Notes: generated by a model not told the origin, from the sequence alone. 64,000 nucleotides of DNA from Alopecurus myosuroides (GCA_028641055.1 CM054063.1:50593827-50657826); one strand, 5' to 3'. Counted from the first letter of the stretch, positions 23,868 to 34,518 are shown. Made by a program: numbers and translations.

Positions 23868-24988
23868 TGCTGAAATTCGGATGGACTTACAGGCCCATTA
23901 GCCAATTTCCACTTAATCCCAAAGGCCCATGCTGCCATAGCAAATGGTGGGAGTTTAGTCCCACATTGCTAGCTGGGAGAGTTTTGCACCAGTTTATAAG
24001 GTGAGCTCTCTCCCCACTAGTGTGAGTTGGTATGAAGAGAGAGGAGTAGTGGAGGTGTTCCACACGCGTGCTCCTGCTCCTCCGCCGCCCGCCTCGCCAC
24101 GCCTCGCCTCGCCTCGTCACGACACGTCACGACGCGCCGCGGGTTGCGGGAATGAGCCGAGCCGATGCCTTTATTTTGGCAGTCACAAACGGGGAGTCAA
24201 CAGACACGACAATAATATGAGATTATTGTTGTCTAATTGCGTCACATTTATACTGGTAACAGCCGTATTGATCGCGTGTGATAACTGCGCGCAGTAAAAC
24301 GCCGCCTTTATCACGTGGTAACGGCTGTAGTAAACGCCAATTAAATTGACCGTTCTCCTACTCGGCCGTGCCTATAAATTGGAGACTCAGGCGGACGCAG
24401 TACACACAACTTACACACGCCGCCTCTTTGCGCCCACTATCGTTCCACCTCCTGTTGCTGCCGCCGGTGATCCCATCCCGTCTACCGCGTACACGGCCGA
24501 CGGGAGAGCAGGCCTCCGAAACCCCGCCTCTCCAGATCCTGTACGGGAGAGGGGCGATTAGCTTTTTGGGGAGCGTCTCCTACGCGACTGCTCGCTGCTG
24601 CTGTACATCTACTACCGCGTCGCCCTCGTCGTCAACATTACATCTACTTCGACTACTTCCTCATCGTCAACATGGCCACCGAAGCCGAACGAGCTGCTGC
24701 TACCGCCGCTGCTGCCACTGAGGCCGCTGCTGCTGCTGAGGCCGCCAACGCTGCTGCCGCCGCCGCGGCTGCCGCCACTGCTACGTCTACAGCCAACTGG
24801 CCGGTCGCAGGGTATAACACGTTTATCCCTGCCCTTATTATTTCCATGTTGCGATACTAGTAGTATGCGTAGATGTGTCTACTGTCAATCTAGTATGCAT
24901 GAATATGGTTAATTATCAGTATGTTTACGTCATGCTCGTGATTTATACTTGGATTAATTTAATCTATAAATTGCCTAGATTCTTAACA
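23868..24988 (+). repeat. 3' LTR of the Copia element (1121 bp)
   Basis: Matches 3379-4424. The alanine-rich block starts at ATG 24,672 and is longer by four alanine-type codons than in the 5' copy, so the frame is kept. Downstream, in the part I call intron, there is a 1-base length difference that would break the frame (near 24,847). The LTR is followed by GTTTG (24,989-24,993). Confidence 0.92.
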
Positions 24989-25005
24989 GTTTGGATTATC
25001 CAACA

Positions 25006-25868
25006 ATCACCCCCTAATCTAAACTTGTCATCTCCTTGTACTCCCCGTTATCTTTGACTCCTGTCAGATTCAGGACGATTCCTCTCGCCGAGACTTTTTT
25101 GTCTTCGCGCACGTCTCTCACCTTCGGTGACACACCTCACTGGAGTTCCTCGACTATGATGTCTCAAAGTCTTTGCTCCTTGGACATACACCTTTCACCG
25201 TCATGTGTGTACATTAAGTATGACCATGCAGGAAACATGCAGTGCACCTCGCCCTGCCATGCTTTGCCACCGCCATTGCTTGGCCCCTGCCTTGCAATCG
25301 GTTCGCACCTATTATGCCACCGCCATTGCTAGGCATCATTGCACTCGGTTCGCACCATACTTCTCTATACTTTCTTGCAGCCGACTTCTACTGTTCGCAC
25401 ACCTCTTCGCTTTACGGTAGCTTTTCTTACCACCGTCCTCCTTCAACATCGCACCGAATCACACTGGTCGCAACCAGGGCGCTCCACGAGGACATGGACA
25501 CAACTCACGGAATACACCGTGCACACCTCAACCCGTGACGCGCTTCAACTGCAAAGGATCCTCACAGGGACGAGCACTTGGAAACAACGACGAATCACCA
25601 ACACGACGCTAACCACACGTGCAAACATGCACACACTTCGACTCATCTAACATCTCGGTTGACGATTTTGACGAGACTCTCGGCACCGCTCCTCGGCACC
25701 ACCGCTCCATCAACGATCATCCACCTCCATCACTTGCCGACGACAACTCCCCACCGCCTCCTCCGTTTCGCTCCTCCGAACGCCGATCGCCCGCCCCGAG
25801 GCGCTAGTATGGATCGCCTCCCCGGGGCAAGCGTGCACTCAAATCCTTGACCTCGCTCTGATACCAAT
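25006..25868 (-). mobile_element. Internal region of the small non-autonomous LTR element
   Basis: These 863 bases lie between polypurine tract and primer site. They contain no Gag or Pol motif in any frame. The strand read right to left is GC-rich near the primer site. Several overlapping short open frames exist on the plus strand but look accidental (rich in His, Thr, Pro). Confidence 0.7.
25855..25866 (-). promoter_or_regulatory. Primer binding site of the non-autonomous element
   Basis: The minus strand reads TGGTATCAGAGC, two bases from the LTR end at 25,869, complementary to initiator tRNA-Met. Confidence 0.92.
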
Positions 25869-26069
25869 TGTTGGGAATTCCTCACAGAATCGATCACATC
25901 AAACTAGACGGACATACGCGCACAAAATAAGTTTGCCAAGGGCTCGTATTGTGCCCTTTGATTTTTCTCTTTATTGCTCCTCAAATCTCTATATTTTTTG
26001 TGCTTACAAACCGTAGACTACTCTGCTGCTTATATAGGTGCAGCAAGGACTTACAAAGCTGACTCGTAC
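25869..26069 (-). repeat. 5' LTR of the non-autonomous element, truncated
   Basis: Matches 3012-3211 until GACTCGTAC, then diverges abruptly at 26,070. About 180 bases of the LTR start, including its outer end, are lost. A TATA-like CTATATAAGC lies on the minus strand (26,029-26,038). Confidence 0.85.
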
Positions 26070-26219
26070 AACCCTCGACTATGCTCTGTGATTTCAATGA
26101 AATCGGGGGATTAAACACTCGGCACACATCCTTTGTGCCGAGTATGCGCTGCATGTGGCACTCAGCAAACAACACATGTCCACTTTGTTTTCAGGGTCAC
26201 CGCAGTCACAACGGGGGCA
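26070..26219. other. Short unassigned stretch with a perfect hairpin
   Basis: There is no gene. ACTCGGCAC (26,117-26,125) and GTGCCGAGT (26,135-26,143) form a perfect 9-bp stem with a 9-base loop. The TGTGCCGAGT motif is reminiscent of subterminal repeats of grass CACTA transposons, but no CACTA terminus is visible, so the assignment is weak. Confidence 0.4.
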
Positions 26220-26799
26220 TTATATTAAGGACAACGTTGGGCGTCCCTCGGGGGATAAGGGACAGCGCTGGGCGTCCCCCGGGGGATAGAAAATTTTCAT
26301 CCCCCGGGTCCCCTGCTTGACACGTGTCCCGTTTTTTGCCCAAATGCCGCTTTTGCTCCCGTAGCAAAAAAAAGTCCCGCTTTTGCTCCCGTAGCAAAAA
26401 AACGTTTCACCCTAAAAAAGAACAGGAAAAGGTCAGACCTCGCCGGAGACCTCGCCGGAGTTACTGTAGCAAATTTTTTTGCTACAGTAGCAAAAAATCG
26501 ATTTCGCCGGAACAGTCGCCGGAGACTTTTGCTCGCCGGAGGAATAGCAGAGCAAAAAATTTATACTAAAAAAGCAAAAAAATAACCTTATTATAGCAAA
26601 AGAATTATTCTATTAGAGCAAAAAATCGGACCTCGTCGGAGTTACAGTAGCAAAAAAATATGTACAAAAAGAGCAAAAAAAAAATCCGTATTGTAGCAAC
26701 TATTTGTACAGAAAAATTTTCGCCCCTGATATACAATCCCACACTGCCAGTCTTCGGGAGCATCAAAGTCGGCCTTCGTGAGCATCGCTTGAGTGCTAT

Positions 26800-26937
26800 C
26801 GGAGCAGCGGGAACCTCGCCAGAGAAGCTGTTGTCTTCGAGAGCAAGCGCCTGGAGCGCACCGCATATGCCGATCTCCGGAGGCACAGTGCCAGTGAGAG
26901 CATTGCCTCCAAGACGCAGCTCTTGGAGCGAAGTAAG
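26800..26937 (-). pseudogene. Captured leucine-rich-repeat gene fragment
   Basis: The minus-strand frame reads LTSLQELRLGGNALTGTVP, then PPEIGICGALQALALEDN and FSGEVP. These are two plant extracellular-type LRR units (LxxLxLxxNxLxGxxP). Such repeats are typical of LRR receptor kinases. No kinase, signal peptide or other repeats are present, so it is a fragment, in the opposite orientation to the DUF641 fragment. Confidence 0.7.
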
Positions 26938-27068
26938 TTGCGGCGAGGGTATCGCCACGCCCAGGGAGGCGGAGGCGCCGCCGTCCGTCGCGGGGGACGA
27001 GTACGACAGCTCCATGGACACCACGCCCACCACCACAGCGACCGCCACCATCATGCCGTCGCTCAGCA

Positions 27069-27440
27069 AAGCTGAAGCTCTCGGGGAATCTCACCGCGGC
27101 GTACTCCTTCGACGCCTTCTTCCGGAACGCCGCCGAGAAGAAGGCCGCGCCGGCCCGTCTCGCCGGATGCGACGCGGATTCCCTCCTCGCCAACCTCTTC
27201 GCCGGCGTCTCGGCCGTGAAGGCGGCGTACGCGCAGCTGCAGCTCGCGCAGTTCCGCCCCCCCCCCCCCCCCCCCGACGCCGAGGCGATCCAGTCGGCCG
27301 ACGCCGTCGTGGTCGCCGAGCTCACCAGGCTTTCCGACACCAAGCGGAGGGTCCTCAAGGACCCGGCCGGCGCGGCCAGGGACGCCGCGGCGGCGGGCAA
27401 CACCGCCCTCTCCGCGCACGCCGAGGAGCAGCGCAGGTTC
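27069..27440 (+). pseudogene. Captured DUF641 (GIL1/IRK-interacting-type) gene fragment
   Basis: The frame has FDAFFRNAAEKKAAP, then CDADSLLANLFAGVSAVKAA, then DAEAIQSAD and ELTRLSDTKRR, ending HAEEQRRF. This is the conserved N-terminal part of plant DUF641 proteins (GIL1 family), which act in light and gravity signalling. A run of about 19 C (around 27,257-27,275) replaces the few residues before DAEAIQ but keeps the frame. The rest of the gene is absent. The open frame runs on into unrelated sequence to 27,689, which is not meaningful. Confidence 0.7.
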
Positions 27441-27822
27441 ATGGACAGTACGTGCAGGTTCTCGTGGGAAAGAGATAAGATCGAGAGGATGAGGGGAAGA
27501 TATTTTGTTGACCGGTGGTGCGCTGGTGGGGCCAAGATTAATGACGTTCGGGCGATCTATCTCTACTACTTAAAAGACGCGATTCGTTCCGTAGTCTGCC
27601 GACCTAGGCGTCCCGTCGTCCTTAATCCATCGTCTGTCGCGCTTATGTCCGCTCGTCCCGCAAGCGACCAAATGGGCCAGCCCAACTAAGTCCAGCATTA
27701 GAAGTTTAGAACCTTCCTCCTCTCTCCCTCTCCCTGGCGGCCGCCCCGGCTCAACCACACGGGCGTCGCAGCCCCTGCTGGTCCCTCCAACACACCAGCG
27801 TCGCCCCTAGCCTCCTCCATCG

Positions 27823-28005
27823 TGTACAACGCCACCGACGCCGCCTGATCCTGTCTTGGGTATAACGCCCCCGCTGCCGCTCGATCCCATCTCGCGTATA
27901 ACGACGCCGCCGCCGCCATCCCCTCTTGCATACGACGATGCCTCCGCCCGATCCCCTCTTGCGTACAACGCCGCTGTCCCCGCCGGATCCCGTCTGCCGT
28001 TCGGC
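27823..28005 (+). repeat. Degenerate ~36-bp GC-rich tandem repeat in the Helitron
   Basis: Five imperfect units share a pattern starting GT(A)TA(A/C)AACGCC, then a CCGCCGCC-like core, then GATCCC.TCTTGC. They differ in length (about 34-38 bp). Open frames on both strands run through it (repeats such as YARWDRAAAG on the minus strand). These follow from the repeat and are not evidence of a gene. Confidence 0.55.
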
Positions 28006-28674
28006 TTTGCGACCCTCCCACCACTTCCCGTACCGTGCCGTCGCTCGCTATAGATGCAAGGAACCGGGCACAAGGCGGCAGTGTACTCAGGTACCCAGCT
28101 TTGTACATGGGGAATTTTGGGGGTTGAGGCACCCAGCTTCGTATATGAGGAATTTTGGGGGTTCATCCAAGTGATAAGCTAGGCATGAAGAGTATGCAAT
28201 CAACACGGTTTCAAGGTATTTTTTGTGAAGATTTTCTCTTTATCGTCTTGTATTTGGGGATGCATTTGTTGCAGTGCTTGCCTTTGTAGGCTTCATTACT
28301 GTATTTGAGGAGATCGATGCATTTGAGAGAACATAAAGTATGTGTTGTCCATTCGTAGAGTTCAGTAGTGGAGCATTTTGACTAACATCAATTACTATGG
28401 CTCGTTACTTCAATTTACTCGAGAATAGCTTATATTTGGTGAGAATATCATTTCGTAGCAAAGAGACACATGAAGATTTCATTGTGAGGGTGAAGAGAAC
28501 GAAAGACCTAAATTCTCCTTGACATATAATGCTTCCAACATAATCGTCGCCATCGCTAGCTTAGCTTCGACATTCCTAGCAATTATCATAATTTATCCTC
28601 CTTTTATTTCATGAACTTGCAATTTTTTCAGATAATGTGATCAAGAAATTAATTTATTTTATAGTGTACTGCAG

Positions 28675-28823
28675 GTGTCTCCCTTTTGTTGAATGCGGAG
28701 ATAGAAGAGAAAGCTAGCTGGCTGTCGTCGCCTCTGCCAAATGCAAAGGGGAAAATGTTCTTATTGGCTTACCTGGTTGATCATATGCTTCCTGTGAAGC
28801 ACAACTATCTAAACAACATGTAA
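28675..28823 (+). pseudogene. Exon-like segment in the Helitron, possible captured exon
   Basis: It is preceded by TGTACTGCAG, a good splice acceptor. One frame stays open for about 49 codons to TAA. It contains VSLLLNAEIEEKASWL and GKMFLLAYLVDHMLPVKHN, which looks like real protein rather than random AT-rich DNA. I do not recognise the family. No upstream exon is clear. Helitrons often carry single captured exons. Confidence 0.35.
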
Positions 28824-29362
28824 CTTTATTTTTGTTTCTTAATATATGAACTAATGCATGCTTATTACTTATGATTTCTTATTTCACATTGTGTGTTGAT
28901 CTGCTTGATTCCTTGTTCTCATTTGTTGCTGACGAGTCTCCTGTCAATAATTGTTGGTCTTTAGACCTTATTAGATAATCTCCTCATTGTTTCTATTAAC
29001 TTATGTGGAAGGGATTACAGAAGAGGTTGTTTTATCACATGCACACGCACTCTCTCTGATAGCATCTGGAGAAGGTATTTGTTATATCTAGATGACATTC
29101 TGTCTTTTCCCCAGATTATTACCAATAGCATCCAGGGAGGTGTTCTGTGAAGATTGCTCCATTTTCGTTAGTCCTTGCGATTTTTTGTGCACTAAATAAC
29201 TGGCAGCGAACAAATATGTTGGATCCAACAACTTTCCCATGACCCCCTCACATTCAGGCCCAACTATCTTCATATCATCAATATCAGAGGAACCGGGTAT
29301 ATACCGTCAACCTCAAGATCTGATACTCCATTCTTATGAACATAGCCATAGAGGATGCATCG

Positions 29363-29433
29363 AATGGTCTCAAGGGGAAAACGCAAAAAAAAAAAAAAAA
29401 AAAAAACGCAAAAAAAAAAATGGTCTCAAGGGG
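29363..29433 (+). repeat. A-rich insertion flanked by 15-bp direct repeats
   Basis: AATGGTCTCAAGGGG occurs at 29,363-29,377 and again at 29,419-29,433. Between them are 41 bases of almost pure A with two CGC interruptions. This is what a target-primed retrotransposition event leaves when only the poly(A) tail is copied. Confidence 0.6.
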
Positions 29434-31216
29434 GCATAAGATTGTTGATGTCGCTTCTGCATGTAAAATTGCACTTCCACCGTTCTCTACTCTTATCTTA
29501 TGGCATTAAATATTAAGGTAAGAAACAAATCCGTGTATCGAATTTACATCTTTTTCTTGCAAATCAAATCAGTACTTTGTATTCAATAAATTAGCGGTAC
29601 TTTATTTGTACATACTTTTGTAATTTAACCGTACAAAATTGGTGTGTCTGTTTTTTCTGTATTTGTACTGTACATTATTTGATATCTATGAAACTCTAGA
29701 GCTATGTAGTTCACTATGCATTATTATTGGAAATAGGGAGAGGAATAAGAAACAACTATTAGTTAGTGTCCTTTCGCAAGTTAGTTGATGTAGATGTTGA
29801 GCTGATTCTGCAATTTGGTTTCCTTAAAGACAGTTGCACGTTGTTGAACAGCAATGGCCAAGATCCCGCGTTTCACTGATTAGTGGGATGTTAATCATTC
29901 TTTTTCGTTTTATTCTTATGTAGCTCTAGGAAGGATAGAACTACCCAAATGGTCTTAGTATTTTTTTTCCCTTTTATTATTCCCCCACCTAGCCTCCCCA
30001 GCGACCTATTCTGTTATGTTGTGTGAAGCACATCACCATTGCCATTGTTTGGTGTGACTGGCCCACCAGTTTAGGTAAGTGATTTGGAGCAATTATAGGG
30101 CCATTCAAATCCGATCCCTTTTTAACTTAACGCACTTACTATTTTTCACCGGTTTAACATTGTTCAAATAGTTTGGCTTCAATGATATTTCGTTGTTGTT
30201 ACTCCCAGTTACATGCCAAACAAACACATGTAGGGAAAATAGCAAACATTCTATGGAAAACTCGTCAGAAGAAGTGTGCCTTAATATTGTGCTAGGAGCA
30301 GAAGGACAATACATGGGGGAGAAGGGGCAGCCGAAAAGGTCAATTTGTAACAGAAAAATGGCTATATTAGAACATATGGGAGCAGAACGATAATAGTATG
30401 GGCTATGCCACCATATCAGTGGAAATCAGTGAGAGTGGCGCCAACATTTCTATTTGAGTTCTTTTGTGTTTAACCAAGATAAATACTTCCATAAATAGCA
30501 TTTGGGAAGAGGTTAATCTTGAAGATGATAGATTTTCTATGGGATACAGGTTGCATGGAAGAAGGATATAGGCCTTTATAGATAAGATCATAAGAAATGT
30601 TAAACAAGTAGAAACCATTTTCTTTCATGGGTAGATGGGGATATATTGCGCAGGGGATCATCAGCTTGGATTGAGTTGCACTTCTATGCAAAAATATTTC
30701 ATCTTTTCACTTTTTTTGTAGAAGATGCGGTGATCTTTCAATAAATGGGATATCACATAATGGATAAAGTGGATCTTTGTGGTAAATGTAGTGGCAGCTA
30801 GAACGTGATGAAGCAGTAGCAACACCGACAATCTTACGCAACATGGTTGAAAAAGTCAAAATTTTGGACAATGCTTAAATTCATCGATGATGTGCTTGTA
30901 AAAGCATGGTTGAAAGTCATATTGTTACTTTGTAACAATGCTCTAATATTTACCATGATTGCGGTCATGAGCTTGTGTGTATTGTAATTATTAATTGAAG
31001 TCGCCTCATCGATGCGATTGAGAAGAAATCTTAGTTGACAAAAGATAATTAAATGAATTTCTGCTATGACATCATCTGTAGATCTTTATCTTGTTCCATT
31101 TGTGAAAATGAAAGTCTTATTATTTTGAAATATTGTATAGTCTTTTTTTGTACATGTAAGTTTTCAATATTTCACTTGTCTTATATTCACAAGTATTACA
31201 AATAAAGTTTTGGAAA

Positions 31217-31234
31217 CCCGTAGCAACGCACGGG
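31217..31234 (+). terminator. Helitron 3' terminal hairpin
   Basis: CCCGTAGCAACGCACGGG folds into a stem (CCCGT..GC with GCACGGG, one bulge), 7 bases before the terminal CTAG at 31,242-31,245. This is the replication-termination hairpin of Helitrons, not a transcription terminator. Confidence 0.8.
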
Positions 31235-31322
31235 CATTAAACTAGTTTCATCCAACGGCTGCGCACCCGGAGGACACAAGTGCGTGATCCCCCGAGGTTT
31301 GTAAGCGTTTTCCTTATATTAA

Positions 31323-34300
31323 GTAACAGTAAAACTGAGCTACCTAGGCCTCTCCACAACGACTTGGCGTCCGTAGCCGTCCGATTGTGCTTCTTAACAT
31401 CGCAGATCTTCTGGTCCGTGGCCTTTTTTTTACCGGGACATCCGCAAGTCTTGGCTGGCCCACACTACAGGGCTGCTATTCCGACGATTGAGCTGTGCGA
31501 CCTCCGATTAACTGGGCCAACTGGGCAAGAGACCTCGCTCGAAGATACGAGGGGCCGGGGATGGGAAACGACTAGATCTTGTCTTCCCGTGCACCTTCCA
31601 TTTTCCGGCAGCTGAGCTTCAGCGATGGCGATGCAAGGTGAAGGCACATAGTTTCAGCCATTTTGCACGTGAAGCCGTGAAGGTATGAGGCCATGACAAT
31701 GGGTCGAGCTTGAGGAAATTCTGCTCCGCCTCTTCGCGACCACACATCGTCCGCAAGCCCCCATGGTACTCTCTCCCTGCCGCTTTCTTGCCGCACTTAA
31801 CTATGGCCTATGTGCTTCAAATCTTCGTCCTGCCGGCGCCCCGAACCTCCTTCTCTAGATGTACCGCTCTCATGATCGATCTTCGGTATTGACTCGCCTC
31901 CCCATGCTAACACGTCGGCTTGTGTGCACTTGACCCGCCAGTCAGGCTGGACTTTAACCTTCACTGCCTCCCCGTAGAGATTTCTCTCTGGCCTTTGCAC
32001 TTGAACTGTTTGATGAATTGCCAATAATAGTGATGTGAAAACAATGTGTCAGTGTTTGCCAATATCCTCAAGACCTCAAGTACTTAACCCTCCTTAAAAT
32101 TCTAGCCCTGTTAATTAATATACGCCTCATCCACACTGCTCACAGTCAGCTATGGTTTTTTTTTATGTTGCCATCCTCCTTTCAAATTGGTTGATGTCAA
32201 TCAGATATAACGATGTCTGTGCAGGGATGTTTGTACATGTATTCAGTATCCTATATCAATGTATGTTATCTATGAACTTCTAATAAGGCATGCATTAGGG
32301 ATGTAGATTGATCCATGTAGTAAGAGATGTATTTTGATTGTATCATGTACTAGAGATGTATTGACGTATTATCTCTCTAGCTGATCTTTGCGTTATGAGA
32401 TGCGGCAGTGAAGATCAGGAGATCCATTTTATTTACTTACGTAAAATGGATAAATTCTCCAAATTAAGGTCAACGCCTTTTATTTTAAGATATTTTTTCC
32501 TTATCTGGTTTTCCTCTTTCTCATTTGTTGCAAAATTCACTCCATCCACAATAATTCACTGGTTCCATGACCGTCTCCTCCGCACTAACTCAATATCTTG
32601 CTCACGTATGTACATTGTCAGCATAAATCAAGTCCATTTTCAATCCTTTGTCATTGTTGATGGTTAAATTATATGCTTAATCTATTTATTCTGTTCCATA
32701 CTGCATCCAAATATTGACTTTTCTTCTGATCAAAGAAAACATTTTCTGATCAAGCTGTGCCTATCATTTTCTGAGCTATTTCAGATCACTCGTTTTCAGA
32801 TGAATCGTAACATTTTCTAAGTTATTTTTGTGTGTAATGGTGTATGAGATTTCTCTGAACTGGATGATCTGAAGCGATGGGGATTCAATGCGATCCAAGT
32901 GGGAGGTCTACAATAGAGATGCATTTTTTGAACATGTATCTATTATACGTGATGTCTGATATTGCCTCTTCTTGCAGGGAACAATGAAGTTATAGTTTGC
33001 ATGGTGGGGTAATGTTGTTGCAACTCCGAGGAAACATAATAAGATGCAACTCCGAGGAAACATGATAAAATTAGGTAGTGAGTGAAACTAGGCTTTTGGG
33101 TCCCGGTAAAGCTTGGTACATAACGTACTATACTAGCATCGTATGTTAAAGTCTATTTTTGAAACAATATATATATTGAGGAATTAGGTAATAGTTCTGG
33201 AAGAGGTTACTGAAAATTGTGCTATATTGTTGATCTTACAAGACTGTGCAATGATCCATGTCAATGAACAGACAAGGATGGGAGCAACTTCTGAAGGGTG
33301 GTATGTTAAAATAAGATCTAAAATCTAGTATCAAGAATAGAAGACTCAACTTGGAAGTTTTAAGCAGAAGAATAAGAAGATAGCACCAAATCAAGCTAAG
33401 GAACCTACCCAATTGAGTTAACCGATGGAAATAAATACCCCTCTCCATCTGACTACCAGTAAACCTGTGGAGAGAATGCTTTGGTATGTATCGTTGTTAT
33501 TTTTAACTCATGGAAACTTGAGGAAAAGCTGGAGATCATCGTATCTGAGGTTTGCCCTCTTCTCTGGAAGTTCTTATATGGAATTTACAGGTGTTATTCC
33601 TTGGGATTTTACAGGTGGTTTGAGCAATTCTATTGAGAGAAAATAATCAGTGTACAGATTAGTTCCATTGTATATAACATTTTACAGTTACATATCTTGC
33701 TGGAGTTACAGATGAGAAAACAAAATTGAATTCAGATTAAGAAACATTTTGTCAATGGTATATACATTGTACATATTCGTCTATGATCAATCCTTTCGCA
33801 AACATGGACGGGCGCGGCAACACGCGTCTTCATGGTCTAGTGTTGGCATATAACCACTAAACATTTCTTGCATGAGAACACATTTCACAATGCCCAAGCG
33901 GCCCTTTTTCTTTTCAAACCCCCAGCGGCTAAGAGCATCAAATGAGTGCAGTATAAAGGAAACCTTACGGATACCATGAAGTTTTTTCAGGAACCATCGA
34001 TGGCCATCGGCAATTTGCAAGAACCAATGACAGCGTATTCAGTCAGAGCAACGGAAAAGAGTGATGTCCAGGAACTGAACATCTTGCTGGGACAGCAAAG
34101 AGTCAGGGCAACGGCATTTTCACCTGGGTTACCATTGTTCTCACAAAATGCAAAGAAATTTCCAAAGCGCCTGTTAGATAGCATAGCATCGGTTTATCTA
34201 TTAATCTATATGTACCAACACAACACAACACCCACCTAAGATGATGCTGTCACAAAGGACAAGGTCTCACACCCATAACTGCCGATATTGGGGCCTTTGA

Positions 34301-34518
34301 CCGAGAAGAGTTTGAAACCGGCTACCTCGTCAGCACAACACATCCTAACATACATACGAGCAGCGCTAGCTATTACTGTTAGTAGGGTACGTAGTAGCCC
34401 GTAATTCCGGCACAGGGATACACAGCAGGGTCATTGCAGAGATGTGAGAGAAAACAAGGCAGAGAATTCTCCGATCTCCCTTCCCTCGGAAGCGACCAGG
34501 CATCGGCAGTTGCTTATC
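31323..34518. other. Intergenic region downstream of the ankyrin-TPR gene
   Basis: I see no gene or clear transposon end. The part next to 34,518 should contain the gene's 3' untranslated region, but no polyadenylation signal stands out. A two-copy 27-bp repeat (GCAACTCCGAGGAAACAT) lies at about 33,020-33,066. Short open frames are not conserved-looking. Confidence 0.5.

Larger units (their letters stand above)
3379..24988 (+). mobile_element. Copia LTR retrotransposon split by a nested chromovirus
   Basis: Outer LTRs at 3379-4424 and 23,868-24,988 are flanked by the 5-bp duplication GTTTG. The order of domains is Gag, protease, integrase, reverse transcriptase, RNase H, the Copia (Pseudoviridae-type) order. 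A 15-kb chromovirus interrupts the 3' untranslated part at 8768/23,725. The LTR copies differ by about 2% by my count, so the element is older than the chromovirus inside it. Unusually, the LTR carries the start of the Gag frame, and no standard primer binding site follows the 5' LTR. Confidence 0.93.
3012..26069 (-). mobile_element. Small non-autonomous LTR element (minus strand), host of the nested insertions
   Basis: Two copies of the same LTR bracket an internal region of only about 860 bp once the nested elements are removed. The 3' LTR is 3012-3378 plus 24,994-25,005; the internal region is 25,006-25,868; the 5' LTR is 25,869-26,069 and is truncated. The LTR has TGTTGG/CCAACA ends. A primer binding site sits two bases inside the 5' LTR, and a polypurine tract (minus AGATTAGGGGGTGAT, ending at 25,006) abuts the 3' LTR. 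No Gag or Pol is encoded, so it would depend on another element's proteins. The two LTR copies differ at about 11 of 200 bases by my count, making it the oldest layer of the left nest. Confidence 0.82.
27560..31245 (+). mobile_element. Non-autonomous Helitron
   Basis: The 5' end is TCTCTACTACTTAAAAG after an A (27,559). The 3' end is a hairpin (31,217-31,234), then ATTAAACTAG before a T (31,246). These are the features of grass Helitrons: 5' TC, 3' CTAG, insertion between A and T, and no target duplication. No RepHel helicase is encoded. It lies inside the Pack-MULE, near its right end. Contents include a GC-rich block with tandem repeats, one exon-like segment, and long AT-rich DNA. Confidence 0.82.
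26229..31313. mobile_element. Pack-MULE (Mutator-like element) carrying gene fragments, split by a Helitron
   Basis: The ends are inverted repeats. The left begins GGACAACG and the right (minus strand) begins GGAAAACG; both continue to CCTCGGGGGAT within 28 bases, with mismatches. They are flanked by a perfect 9-bp duplication TTATATTAA (26,220-26,228 and 31,314-31,322), the Mutator hallmark. No transposase is encoded. Without the Helitron the element is about 1.4 kb. It holds a leucine-rich-repeat fragment (minus) and a DUF641 fragment (plus). Capture of host gene pieces in this way is known for grass Pack-MULEs. Confidence 0.85.

Noticed and set aside
26117..26143. The 9-bp perfect hairpin as a transcription terminator or small RNA precursor
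   Set aside because: Too short for a microRNA precursor, and the motif is typical of subterminal repeats of grass DNA transposons.
26605..27535. A 297-codon minus-strand frame and 272-codon plus-strand frame in the Pack-MULE
   Set aside because: Most of their length is out of frame with the recognisable LRR and DUF641 pieces; they are GC-rich shadows.
27698..28174. Minus- and plus-strand frames of 80-144 codons in the Helitron
   Set aside because: They run through the ~36-bp repeat and show repetitive composition only.
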